The notes below the pieces were generated by a model that worked only from the letters and a program-made list of their open reading frames with translations, had not been told where the DNA came from and made no database searches. Below, piece after piece: positions 10,568 through 21,752 of a stretch of 64,000 nt of DNA. A program made the position numbers and the translations under genes. Positions within the stretch are counted from its first letter, which is position 1, and the number at the start of each line of letters is the position of its first letter. Source of the DNA: Sphaerulina vaccinii (taxonomy: Eukaryota; Ascomycota; Dothideomycetes; Mycosphaerellales; Mycosphaerellaceae); the NCBI GenBank assembly GCA_022570795.1, contig JAKUDP010000028.1, positions 1,178,001 to 1,242,000 of the forward strand. The letters run 5' to 3'.

Positions 10568-11083
10568 TCAGATGTACCACATAGCAGTTCTAATGCCGCC
10601 TTCATTCGGCATCGGCAGCAGTGGCTCGGGCCCAAAGATGATACGATCATAATCCTTATTGTACGGATGTCCACAAGAACTAGAGTCTCGAGAGTCGAAA
10701 GAACCTCCTGCAGCTTCCACTGTTCTGCGCATGAAACGGCGAACACGAGGTCCAGAGGCTTCGTCGTCTGAGTCGTAGACTCCATCGAGGCCTTTGAATC
10801 CAGTTCCATATCTCTTGATGGGTGTGAGCTGGTAGAGTCTGTCTAGTCTTGATGGTCTGGTACCTGAGGTTGTGCTTGTACTCGTGCTTGAGACTGAACT
10901 TGGACTTGCAGGGCGTGGTTGCTGAGCAAGATCGGATGTGGTAGCTGTCGGCGTGGTAGCGATTGATGTCGTTCCTGTTTGGAGGGCGATTTTGCTTATT
11001 CGTACCAAGCGAAGATAGGCGACGACGGCAAGCACTGCGCCTCTGAACGACAGTCTGCTCTGCACTGAGGGGCTATCTGCCAT
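10568..11083 (-). CDS. Small orphan protein with hydrophobic N-terminus
   Basis: Single exon, 171 aa, with an ATG at 11083 (MADSPSVQSRLSFRGAV). A hydrophobic stretch near residues 13-30 (RGAVLAVVAYLRLVRI) could be a membrane anchor or a mitochondrial targeting helix. A Ser/Thr-rich linker follows, then a more ordered end with YQLTPIKRYGTGFKGLDG and VYDSDDEASGPRVRRFMRR. The change from low-complexity to patterned sequence argues for real coding, but no family is recognised. It could be lineage-specific. Confidence 0.5.
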   Translation of the reverse strand: MADSPSVQSRLSFRGAVLAVVAYLRLVRISKIALQTGTTSIATTPTATTSDLAQQPRPASPSSVSSTSTSTTSGTRPSRLDRLYQLTPIKRYGTGFKGLDGVYDSDDEASGPRVRRFMRRTVEAAGGSFDSRDSSSCGHPYNKDYDRIIFGPEPLLPMPNEGGIRTAMWYI

Positions 11084-11443
11084 GATCACGATGTACGAGT
11101 CTCACTACTATCCAGATCCGGGAGACGAGGTCCTCCTTAAATAGCAGGATGGCTTGTTTGCTGCTGGTGACTGGGCCTGCTCGAGAAGAATCGCAACATC
11201 GTCTAGTCCTGAGTGAATCAGAGAGGTTGCCTTCCAAGACTTCACAGAGAGTATCGTCGGTCAACAATCGTACCAATCGAAGCTTTCTGGCATATTCGGC
11301 CTGCCAGCAAGCACTAGTGTCTCTTGTTTCGAAGGTTCAATGATCGTGACGCCGTTTGGAGTATCCTTCAAGATCTGTTGCAGAGTCCTGCCCTCAATCA
11401 TACCGTGTCTCCGAGTTCGCCATAGAAGACCACGCACGTATCA
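11084..11443. other. Spacer, no gene seen
   Basis: About 360 bp between the orphan gene's start and the stop of the next minus-strand frame. Another frame reading DTCVVFYGELGDTV ends near 11398. It resembles KMTVLFYGTEDHRG in the neighbouring eroded gene and could be part of the same former protein. Confidence 0.3.
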
Positions 11444-12460
11444 TTAGGCTTGTGGGCGTTGTGGTGCTCCGGAGCATATGGAGTGCGAGCTTTTGCTGAT
11501 CCTCAGCGTGCCTGTGCCCTTCTGCGGTCTGGCGACTGCAAGTTTCAGAAGAATGTAGTCGTGTATTGTGATATGCTGATCGCGGCCGACCCGTACAGTT
11601 CCTGATGCCTCCTGTTCCCATTTGCGTCCAATCCTAGAGAGAACATGGTTAGGTACTGCGAGCATTGCACAGCCTTCCTGCGCCAAGCCAGTTCGGCAAT
11701 CTTGTGGTATCGGCTTGATCAGACCTCCAAAGCTGTGTCCAAACATCACGGCCGTATTGCTCTCGTCTAATAACTTGAGCCACTTCTCGCTCCTTGCCGG
11801 TGCAATACTTTCTCGAATTTCGATTCTGGTGTTGTCTCGTGCGTTGATGATCTGCTCATAAGCGAACCCAGCCATCACAATACCAGTCGCCTGATAACAT
11901 CGTCTTGACCGGGCAATCAACAAAGCATTACGCATATTCGTGAGACATCTGTGCGCCCACCATAAAGCCGTCTCAAAGTAGACTGGTCTGCTCATGTCAT
12001 ATCGTGGTACCACAGTGTGGTATCAAGATACTTGCAACATATGTCGTGTGCATCAGGACCAGCTTGAAGCTGGCTGTCGTCGTCGAGTAGAGCTTTGGCA
12101 TTCTCGGAGAGTAGGCTGTCATATTCGGGCTGTCGCAGAGCCATTCTCGACATATGAAGCATAGCACTCGCCCAGCTGACCATGTAGCCTCGATGATCTT
12201 CGGTGCCGTAGAAGAGGACTGTCATTTTGCTGGCTTCCGCCAGAGTTATCTCGATTGGGCAGCCCGGTGATCCTGGTATGGTGATCAATCCGTTCATGAT
12301 GAGTGCATCCTCGAGAAGGTTGTTGCATTGGTATTCATCCATCATGAGTGAATCGCCGCTGAGCAGACCGTAGTATCGACATTCAAGTCAAGCGGAAGTT
12401 CGCGAGGTTGCGCTCGCTACTGTTCAAGAGAATATCTGGAAGGTGTGAACTCTGTCCCAT
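11444..12460 (-). pseudogene. Unidentified, probably frameshifted gene
   Basis: Three adjoining minus-strand frames read like one protein. The first starts at the ATG at 12460 (MGQSSHLPDILLNS, ending NFRLT). The second carries on as LECRYYGLLSGDSLMMDEYQ and runs to about 12000. The third covers about 12013-11444 (RPVYFETALWWAHRC, then GFAYEQIINARDN). The 12460 frame joins the second only across a 1-nt shift near 12390. The second join could be another shift, or a 44-nt intron (11988-12031, GTATCT...CAG) that keeps the frame. If the gene is intact it would start at 12345 and have that one intron. I do not recognise the family. Residue patterns look like a mostly helical fungal regulatory or enzyme domain, but that is a guess. 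Confidence 0.4.
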
Positions 12461-12636
12461 GTTAAGATCACCTCAGGCATCTTTCGAACGCTGCCTCACC
12501 ATTAGCATACTTACCGTGCTGAATGAAAGTCAGCTTCATCACAATATGTACATTTGGAACGTAAGTAAGTAGCTACAGGCGCAGATCCAGCTGCTGGCAC
12601 AGCGTACCTCGTTACATCAGCCACACCTCTGCCACG

Positions 12637-13926
12637 TCAAATCTCCTTCTCATCACCGCCTCCATACCCACTCCCACCACTCCCACCACTCCCAAAGCTA
12701 CAAACATCCATATTCTCTCTAAACTTGCTCTCCCTCCTTCTGTTGTGGAAAGCATGACTGAAATGCTTGAAAGCCCCTTTCTGAGTCATTTCGCGTCCAG
12801 ATTCGTCATGGTATTGTAGCTTCACATCTGACTTATACTGACCATCACCAGCACTGCTACTCGATGCCCAGCCTTGATAGACACTCTGTCTCCTCTTCAT
12901 GCCTTTGGGGAACTCAGATCCTGCTGGTATGGTGGTCCTGGGAGAGATGCCTGTGCCAGTCGTGCTGATACTACTTCTTGCAATCGATGTTGAAGTGGCC
13001 TCAGAGATGACGTGAAGTTTAAAATCACGCATGCGATCGAGCTGCTGGCTGTGCTGTTGAGGCATGGTCTCAGCCACGGTGTTAGATGTGTTGTCGTCAC
13101 AACGTTCGGCCTGTGCGTAGAAATGTCGAGGGACGCATAAGTTGTGGCCATCGGGATGCCTGTGAGCTGGTCCCCACGAGCGCGAGAGACGACACTTGTT
13201 GCTCGACATGGCAGGACTGGCCATCTTTCTCTCAGGTGATTCGATGAGTGCAGGCAAAGTTCTCCAATCCGGTGGAATCGTTCCTGAAGGCGGGATATGG
13301 CTGGTATTCATGTCGAAGCTACCACTTGATGGGTCATGTCTGTGTAATGTCGCATCGATGATGGTGATAGGAGGTGGTGGTTGTTTGCCTCCGTAGGCGA
13401 TCTTTGGCGATGGTCCTGATGTCGCTGGAATGAGAGGCACCATTTCCATGTCGTTCAGACCTGACATGTCCGAATCACTCTCACTTTCGCTTTGACTAGT
13501 CTCTAGGTCCAGTTCAGGCGTAACAGGCTCCTCACTAAGCATCTTCGTAATAGAATAAGGCGCATGCATCGGTGTTTTCGGGCTTTCGAAGATATTGTAG
13601 CTTTGCGCGATAGCGCCTCCAGTCACATCATTCAGATCCGAGAACCGGAACATCGGTACATTGTCCATGTGGCAGATGTGGTAGGGATCTGATCGTTGGG
13701 GTACTGGAAATGGCAGAAAGGCGGGTGAGGCTGGTGGCGAAGGCAGGACGAGCGCGCGGAGTGGTGTTGGTAGCGTGCCGTTTCGTGGTGGAGGTGACAT
13801 TGGCACACGAATGTCTGTGTGCATGTGGTCCGGTCCAGGCAGTGGGAATGGAGGTGGTTGAAGTGTTGACAGCTTGCGGGTGTTGTTGTCGCAACTATAC
13901 CACGACCTGTAGAGTGGTGGGGACAT
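12637..13926 (-). CDS. Low-complexity protein with Snu66/SART1-like C-terminal tail
   Basis: Single exon, 429 aa, with an ATG at 13926. The first ~360 residues are Pro/Ser-rich with no domain; they include an acidic run (SQSESESDSDMSGLNDMEM). Residues about 366-400 then read VKLQYHDESGREMTQKGAFK followed by HFSHAFHNRRRESK. This closely follows the C-terminal signature of the tri-snRNP protein Snu66/SART1, roughly (V)x(L/I)xYxDExGRxxTxKEAFxxLSHxFHGK. The protein lacks the long Lys/Glu-rich helical body of Snu66 and ends in a Gly-rich tail (GSGGSGGSGYGGG). It is not the main Snu66; it may be a paralogue fragment or a protein that acquired the tail. Function unknown. Confidence 0.75.
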   Translation of the reverse strand: MSPPLYRSWYSCDNNTRKLSTLQPPPFPLPGPDHMHTDIRVPMSPPPRNGTLPTPLRALVLPSPPASPAFLPFPVPQRSDPYHICHMDNVPMFRFSDLNDVTGGAIAQSYNIFESPKTPMHAPYSITKMLSEEPVTPELDLETSQSESESDSDMSGLNDMEMVPLIPATSGPSPKIAYGGKQPPPPITIIDATLHRHDPSSGSFDMNTSHIPPSGTIPPDWRTLPALIESPERKMASPAMSSNKCRLSRSWGPAHRHPDGHNLCVPRHFYAQAERCDDNTSNTVAETMPQQHSQQLDRMRDFKLHVISEATSTSIARSSISTTGTGISPRTTIPAGSEFPKGMKRRQSVYQGWASSSSAGDGQYKSDVKLQYHDESGREMTQKGAFKHFSHAFHNRRRESKFRENMDVCSFGSGGSGGSGYGGGDEKEI

Positions 13927-14375
13927 CGTGGGTGGAAGAAATGTCTGATCGTTCCGGTAATATGTCGTTAGAAGAAGAGAGGAAGACCAGCTTCCTATTA
14001 ATGTATTAGTAAAGTGCTATGACAAGCAGAAGTCGAGAGCAGCGATGGGACTATAAGTATCATCCAGGTCTGCAGATGGGTCTTGCATTTGTGCGCTTGT
14101 CTGAGGTTTCATCAATATTGGCATATGATCCAAGACATTCAGCTATGTCGGCTGTCACTGCGCTTCAGCTGTCTTGCATCAATGCCTGGACTCGTCTTGT
14201 GCTCTCGCCTCGAGAGACAGGATTGTGCACATGCCGTGCACAGTCGCTGAATTCGCAGGATTCGCAGGATTTGCTCGCGAGCGGGTCCGCGAGTTTCATC
14301 GTCTGAGACCCGTGGCATCCGTGCCCTCGAGAGCGAGGATATAGAGCGCAAAGCTGAACGTGCGGGTGTTGGGAC
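13927..14375. other. Spacer with a small hairpin, no gene
   Basis: About 450 bp between two minus-strand genes. It contains the perfect inverted repeat TGTGCAC-ATGCC-GTGCACA near 14224-14242 and a short direct repeat of ATTCGCAGG near 14250-14269. No coding signal. Confidence 0.4.
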
Positions 14376-15745
14376 TCACGCACGTCCAACCTTGAAAGAT
14401 ATGATGTCGTTCTGGCCAGGCGCGATAATGTCGTTCTCGCTGATCCGCACCCCTCCCACAGTCTCGACATAAGCCATCGGAGCGTCACCCATCACTTTCC
14501 GATACACATCTCCAACAGTCGTATTCTTCTTCACCAACACACAGTCGCGAAAGACAGCAGCTCGATCGCCACCAGCTGTTCCAGATTCGCCAGTACCGAA
14601 AGTTCCAATGTTCTTGACAGGAAAGACAGGCGTCAGCCCAAGAAGTTCTGACGCACGCGTCAAGACCTGATTCACACCCGTCGAGCCAAATCGATAGAGC
14701 ACCATATCCTTCATGTTCTCGATGCGCTGCTTCAGCTTCTCATCCATTTCCTTCAACCCACCTCCATCTTCCTCTCCAGCCTCTATCAGGTCTTCTCTCG
14801 TGTCGACAAATTCCGATCCAGGTATGTACTTCACGAAACCCTGCTTAACGAGTCTTCGTAGAAACACCTCCGAGATAGCACTACAAAGCACTATCCGCTC
14901 AGCTTCGACATTCCTCGCGATCTTTGCAACATTCTTATCAGCATCCGCATGATCGATCTTGTTCAACGCCAGTACAGTAGGGAACTTCTCATCAATGAAA
15001 GCTTCCGCCACACTCTTGACCGTGTCGTCGTCCCAGTCCTGCAGCGGAGTCTTCAAGCCCATCTTATCCAAAGTCCGCGCAACAACGGCAGCCGTAGATC
15101 CATATCCCGAGAACTGGTTCTGTAGTGTTTCCACAGCTGTAGCTTTCACGGCTAAATGTCTTCTCTTGATACTTCCCCATTTCGCCATCAGATTCCCTAA
15201 GACCCAATTCACGATCTCTGACCGAAGCCATGCGATGTCTTGATGAGGATCATAGCCTCTTGTAGCTTTGCCTTCTGCGTCTGTCGTCCCCGATACATCC
15301 ACAACATGGATCAAAGCGTCTGCGTGTCGGAGGTCATCGAGGAATTTGTTTCCTAAACCTTTGCCCTCGTGCGCGCCGGGAACTAGGCCGGCGACGTCTA
15401 GGAGTTCGATGGGTACAGATCGCGTACCTTGTTGGCAGGCGCCGTAGTTGGGTTTACATCGCAGGGAGAGAGGTGGAGGGTCGTTTGGATTTGCTGGAGT
15501 GTTTCCTGGTATTGATGTTCGCGAGCAGGCGCATTGGATGTGTAGGTAGCCTATGGCTCTGTTGGGGTCGATGGTCGTGAAGGGAAAGTTGCCTGGAGGA
15601 TGTGATCAACCATGCTGATCTGTTGTTCGAGTAGCGTGAGTTGAGGCTCACCTACTTTGGCGGTGGTGTCCGTCAGACTGTTCAGCGTCGTGCTCTTCCC
15701 GCTCGAGGGCTTGCCTACTAGGCCGATGAGTGGATCTCGAGGCAT
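14376..15745 (-). CDS. YGR210C-type Obg/YchF-family GTPase
   Basis: Cytosolic GTPase of the Obg/YchF group, YGR210C-like branch, whose members associate with ribosomes; the exact job is not settled. Exons are 15652-15745 and 14376-15592. The 59-nt intron 15593-15651 (GTGAGC...CAG) is in phase 1, giving 436 aa. Marks in order: P-loop GLVGKPSSGKST (8-19), the switch segment NFPFTTIDPNR, G3 motif DVAGLVPGAHEGKGLGNKF, HADALIHVVDVSG, G4 NKID (in LALNKIDHAD), and a C-terminal TGS-like part ending NDIISFKVGRA. The Cys-rich insert after the first switch (CACSR, then RCKPNYGAC) is typical of this branch. It is divergent from the Pom1-like gene across about 0.9 kb. Confidence 0.92.
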
Positions 15746-16657
15746 ATTGGATGCACGAGATGGTTGCTGTGTAGATAGATTATGTAGTGGCACCTGCGAT
15801 ATGGCTACTGACTTGTGTCGGTGGTACAGCAGCGAGTCGGCTGCCACCCAAGTGTACCAAACTTGTAGATGTCGATGTGGGGATACTATCCTGACTAGAG
15901 CTCGATATGAGTTCTGGATGTCTTACTCTCTGGTACTGTAGGGCTGATTCTAGACTTGTAGCTGAGCTGTGAAGGCCAGTAATGACGAGAAGGAAGCGTC
16001 TCAATCACGACTCATTGGTAAAAGTCTCCTTTCGTGTACGTGAGACAGGCACATAGCGTGGGGAGTGTTTCTTGTTGTTTACTACTACTCGAGGGGCTTG
16101 GAGTGAAATGCAGGGGTATGAGCAGTGGCATCGAAGCTTCGAAGCGAGAGCCCAATTCGTACCTGACTTGCTGACTTCCTCTTCTCAACTCACTCACACC
16201 ACTACAGTACGGCCAGGACTGTATCACGGTGCCCTCGAATCTGCACGATCTGGACAATCTGGTATTGGATGTGGACTGTTGTATCTGCCGGAGGAGCATC
16301 GGAGGTCAAACAGCAGGGGACTCTGAAGTTGAACTAGTCCCACTGGGCAACCACTCCAAACTCTCACAACGACAGCGAACGTTGCCAAACTACCATGCAT
16401 TGAGTGCGGGCACCCACGATGCAGCCGCTTTTCGAAGGCTCGCAGTAGCAGCAGCAGCATTGAATCTGGAGCACAGGAAAGGGGAGGAAGTAATTCATTG
16501 TACATCAACTATCGCATCGCATCATATCAATACACGACCCACGACGACACGAACACGACCGGGGAGGAGGACTGTGGACGCGTGAGCCCACCACGACCCA
16601 ATCGAGACATACACTGAGACGACCGTTCACGACCGCTGCGCACGTCCAGACCGAAGC
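15746..16657. other. Divergent intergenic region between GTPase and kinase genes
   Basis: About 0.9 kb shared upstream region. No protein-like frame is convincing. The part just before 16658 is rich in ACGACAC/CACGACC motifs and is probably the kinase leader. Confidence 0.45.
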
Positions 16658-19600
16658 ATGGACATTGCAACGAGATTCCAGCCTAGGCCGCGAGGCACTT
16701 CATACCTGGATCAGCAAAGAGCTGCTGTACCTGACGATTCGGGCACAGAGTGTGAGGACAACTACCACCACATGTCAGACGCAACAATAACAACCACTGA
16801 CAATGAGCTAGCCGAGTCACTTGCACGCCGCAAGTTCCAGAGGACTGTTGGCGACGAGTCCAGCAAGGACACTTCCACCTTTCGCAAGCCGACCATCCCG
16901 GCATCTGCTTCGAGACCACAACAGCCAGAACAGAAGTCGAGCTTCAGCCATCGACGGCGTAGTACGCTGCGTGAGAACGTGCGAGTGCCCAGCGGGCCGC
17001 GAGACTACCCTGGGAGTCCGGGAAAGAGGTGTGTACTATTGTCCTCAAATGCTCTATTGTTGTATGCTAACTTTTTGCTATAGAGTCTTTAGTGGGAGCA
17101 ACTCCAGTGTCACTTCCATAACCAACTCTGGCTCTGCGAACAGCTCCCGAACGTACCTACCGCAGGCTACATCAGAGCCATACTTCAGCAAGAACGGCGG
17201 TACACCTCGCCTCAGCTTCGACAGGCCATCTTCGAACCGCTCACACGAACCGACCACGATGCCGGAGTCGCGAATCGGCAACGACTTCATGCCCACTCTC
17301 AACTTTGACGATCTACAAACCTCTATTGCTAATTATGATGGACACTCGCCGCTTTTGAGCGACTATTCAGATGGCGGGTCTGGTCAAACACTGGAGGGAA
17401 ATGCTAGCAGCAGTAGTCTCCAGCTGTCAGCGGTCGCTACACGGTCAAGTCAGGAGCTTGGGAATGTGAGTGGCACGCCGAGAATGCAAGCTCGAGAAGA
17501 GACGGGGTTGAGGAGAGCAGGGAGCTTGCGTCGGAGACTGAGTGCGGTGGTGAGCGGCAAGCAGACAACAGCGGCACCTACACCCAAGGAGCCTGCAGGA
17601 AGCACGCTACAGCCTAGTGGACTCTCACTGCGGACCAGGAGGCAAAGCACGGCTCCGCAAGGGCCCCCTCCGTCAGGACCAGCGCCGCCGCCTGCAGGAA
17701 CTGCATCAAGAGCACCGAGGAAGTCATTGGGGCCCGGCGTGATAGCATCAATGTTGGAAGGCAGGAAGGCCAGCCAACCTCTTCCAACATCGAGTACAGA
17801 CCCGAACTTGAGGTCAAGCATGATGAGGACTGGTAGTCTAAGCAAGAACGCAAGGAGGACGACTATGCAGCCTCCAGCATCAGGAGGCGCTGAGCTACCG
17901 CGCGCTCTCACTGCGACCACACAATCTCGAGCCAACAAAGTCAAGAGTCTCCAGCCGCCACCCCGGCAGTATCGGGAGCAGGACCCATTCCCAGACACGC
18001 CTCCTGTGCGTCCAATGTCAAAGGGCAACCCAAATCGTTCTCACACTCCATCGTCATCAGGTAAACGCCAGTCGACGGCATCGGGCAGGGCTTCTGGACT
18101 TGGTGCACGCACGATCAGTCCGACCGACGCGCGGCGACTCAAGCGGCTCTCGATGATGCAGGCGCCGCCTCTTCCAAGTCATACCTCGAAAGAGCTTCCA
18201 CCGCCTCCTCCACCAAAAGAAGAATATCGAATGTCAAAGCCTGAGCTGCCACGCCTCGCACAGCAAAGCCCAAGCCTGATTCCACGAAAGACGAGTGTTG
18301 CGACACCTACTTCGGCGAGGACGTCTCCTGAGTTCAAATATGGCCAAGGTGGAGGTGTCAGTCTCAGCACGAAATCCAGCTACGCATCATTGTCGAATTC
18401 GTCGGCTAATTCCACATCTCGCCTTCCTACTCCCAAAGGCCGGGGCGTGCATTCGAGCACCGCACAGTATGAAGATGATATCGTCCCGCCCGTGCCAGCC
18501 ATACCAAAGGCATACGAAAGTCCCAAGGAGACCGATCAGCAATTCTTCACAAATGCATTGAGAACCTCGCAATCAGGCTATCTTGGTAAGGGCGACTCAA
18601 CCACTTCAGACTTCGACAGCAATCAAGCCACAAAATCGCAAAGACAGGATATAGACGCTCGAAGAAAGCAGTCAGGAGAGAGTATGCGAGCGCATCAACG
18701 AATAAACACCATCGATGACATCGAGAGAAATGCCAACATCTCTACTACCCAACGAGCATCAAGGCAACAGTTGCAGCAGCAAATGCAACAACAAGACAAC
18801 AATGGACGCAAGAATGCCAACCTACAGCCACTGCGCTTGCCACCACTGAACCTTATGCCCATGAATGCACCTGCGAAGGATCGAAATGCTGGATATGCCA
18901 GACAGAGTCAAGATCTGACATTCGAGGACAGCTTCAATATGTCTCAGACACCGGAACCCAAGCGCGTCGCTAAGACTCCCTCGACGCCAATGACTGCGAG
19001 TAAGGCCACATTCTTCCGTCGACAGGATGAGGATGTCGCGAAACAAAAGGCCATGCGCAGCTCGACTTCCCACTTTGCTCTCCGTGATCTCATGCAGCTT
19101 GATATTGATGATAGCAAGACCCAGTTCTTCGACGATTCGGACGTGGACTTCACAGGTAGTGGTGTACCAATTCCCACGAAGCAGCGCAATGCGATCACGC
19201 CGTTCTCTTCTGGCTCGCTACCGAAACGGTCGAGCGAGTTCGTGCGTGCCCATCGGACCAGACCAAGCGGCGATTACACAACTGGTGACTTCAGCTTGGG
19301 CAAATTTCAGAATTACCAGGTGCAAGACCCGGCGCCGCAGAAACCTGTAGGTCCTAGGTCGAACAGAAGTGGAACCGATGCATCTTACAAGACCGCGGAG
19401 ACGCCATCGTCGTTCGAAAGTCCAACAGCAGAGACTGCGTCTGTGGACTCTAAGAAAGAGAAAGAGAATTCCAGTGGTGGATTGCGGCGGAAGTTGTCCC
19501 TTGGCTGGCGCAGAAGTAGCAGCAAGGGCAATAACGACCTCAAAACAAGTCCGCCAGACGGGCCTCTTCCGGAGAAGGAGAAGACAAAGCTGCAGAAGCG

Positions 19601-21752
19601 CCAAAGTGAGATGCCTCCGCCAAAGCTGCCCGCCAGTGCCACATGGACTGGTGAGCTTCCATCTATCCCAAGGCCAAGTCTCGACTCCCTACGAAGAAAG
19701 TCGGGTCCTACACCGGCTCATGCTGCAGCGAACGGTAGCACCTCGAACGTCAATGACGTTCCTGCGCTGCCCAAGACCAAGAGTCAACACACCGAACAGC
19801 CACAACCCATCAATGCTGCTAACAGATCGACAAGCTGGAGTACTAACAATCCATCATCGAGAGTAGCGTCTGGCTCTAAGCCAGCCTCTGCTGCTTCGTC
19901 TCGAAAGCCGTCGGCCACGCCAGCATTGTCTGCGATCGTCAAGGATAAAGATGATCTTGCAGCTGACGAAGAGATGCGCCGGCTTTCTCAGAAGCGCCGT
20001 GATGTGGACACGGCTGCTAGGGAGAGCGAAGATCTGAAGAAGAGAGCAGTCGCACGCTCGCCGATGACACCGGAGCGCGTATTGCACGATCGTAATTGCA
20101 CACTGAACATCTTCGAACGTGGCGAGATCATGGATTTTGAGAAAGAAGGCATCTACTTCACTGGTACCAAGAACGCGCGCAAGATTATCGGCAGCCTCTC
20201 ACCACCCCCAGGAGATAAGGACAAGTCTGGCAATTATGGCTACGATGACGAGCGAGGCGATTACAACATTGTCGCCGGGGATCACCTTGCCTATCGATAC
20301 GAAGTCGTTGACGTACTCGGCAAAGGTAGTTTCGGACAAGTCGTCCGCTGTGTCGATCACAAGGAAGGCGGCATCGTTGCCATCAAGATCATCAGGAACA
20401 AGAAGCGCTTCCATCAGCAGGCCCTAGTCGAGGTCAGCATACTCGGCCGGCTGAGAGAATGGGTAAGTACCTCTGTCACTATATGACGGAACACTTCAGC
20501 TAACTTGACACAGGATCCTGATGGGTCGCATGCTACGCTTTCGATAACATCGTCCTTCTACTTCCGGTCGCATCTCTGCATTGTTACGCCATGCCTCAGC
20601 ATCAACTTGTATGAGCTTATCCGAGCTCATAACTTTACTGGCTTCTCACTGCCATTGATACGACGATTCTCACGACAGCTGCTCGCATGCCTGGTGCTGC
20701 TACAGAACAAGCGCATCATCCATTGTGATCTGAAGCCCGAGAACATTCTTCTATGTGAAGCACGAAAAGCCGATTGTCGCGTGATCGACTTCGGCAGCAG
20801 CTGTAAGGAAGAAGAGAAGGTCTATACATACATCCAGTCACGATTCTATCGCAGCCCTGAAGTCATCCTGGGTAGCAGCTATGGAATGGGAATTGATATG
20901 TGGTCTCTGGGATGTATCCTGGCCGAACTCTGGACTGGGTATCCGCTGTTTCCTGGAGAGAATGAACAGGAACAACTTGCATGCATCATGGAGATTTTCG
21001 GACCTCCAGATCGACATCTGGTTGAGAGATGTACAAGGAAGAAGTTGTTCTTCGATTCTGTTGGCAAGCCTCGCGTCACTGTTAGCAGCAAGGGACGAAG
21101 AAGGCGGCCTAGCTCGAAGACCTTGTCTCAGGCTCTCAAGTCTGAAGATGAGGCCTTCTTGGACTTCATCACAAGATGCCTGCGCTGGGATCCAGATCGA
21201 CGACTCAAACCCCAGGACGCCGTGAATCATCCTTTCATCACGAATCAGCCCATGAACCAACGTCCAGGCATACCCGAAGAAGCAAGGAGAGCTGCGAGAG
21301 TAAAACCTACAGCTGCGGTTCCTGCCAGTAATGGCACCAATGGAGGCCCAAGCCCGATCAAACGAGTACACACCACCGCTGGCATCAGCTCGAGTACAGG
21401 CAATGCGTTCTCTCAGCAACATGTCTCTGCGACTCCAGCCAAGGAGCGAAACCGACCACTACCGGAAACGCCTCAGACTGCCCTTCGCAATGGCATCTCG
21501 ATAGCACAACCTACGCTCGGCTCTCCTTCGAAGCGCATCCAGACATCTGACCATATACGAAGGACGAGCACTGTGAATGGACCAGCTACTGGTATGAAGC
21601 GAGCCAGTAACGGTGTGCCAGTCAATGGCACGACTCCTGCTGCTTCAACACAACAGCAACGCCTAGCGAGCGGGACAGGCGTGAATTTGGCAGCTATGGC
21701 AGCTCGAGAGGCGAACAATAATGCTACTGCTGCCACACGCTGGAGGACTTAG
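16658..21752 (+). CDS. pom1: Pom1-like DYRK-family protein kinase
   Basis: Dual-specificity kinase of the Pom1/DYRK class, which in fungi controls cell polarity, septum placement and size at division from cortical sites. Exons are 16658-17028, 17084-20462 and 20514-21752. Introns are 17029-17083 (with a perfect TGCTAAC branch site) and 20463-20513, giving 1662 aa. A ~1150-residue disordered Ser/Pro-rich region comes first, with polybasic and SP/TP sites. Next is the DYRK NAPA-like lead (RNCTLNIFERGEI, GTKNARKIIG), then the kinase domain at about 1195-1495. Its marks are GKGSFGQVV, VAIKII (Lys ~1226), HCDLKPEN (~1322-1329), IDFGSSC, the autophosphorylated YTY of the loop (~1354-1356, VYTYIQSRFYRSPE), and HPFI. 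A ~165-residue tail follows. S. pombe Pom1 is 1087 aa, so this one is long, as is usual in filamentous fungi. Confidence 0.93.

Noticed and set aside
17450..18028. 192-residue minus-strand frame inside the Pom1-like gene
   Set aside because: Antisense shadow of Ser/Pro-rich coding sequence.
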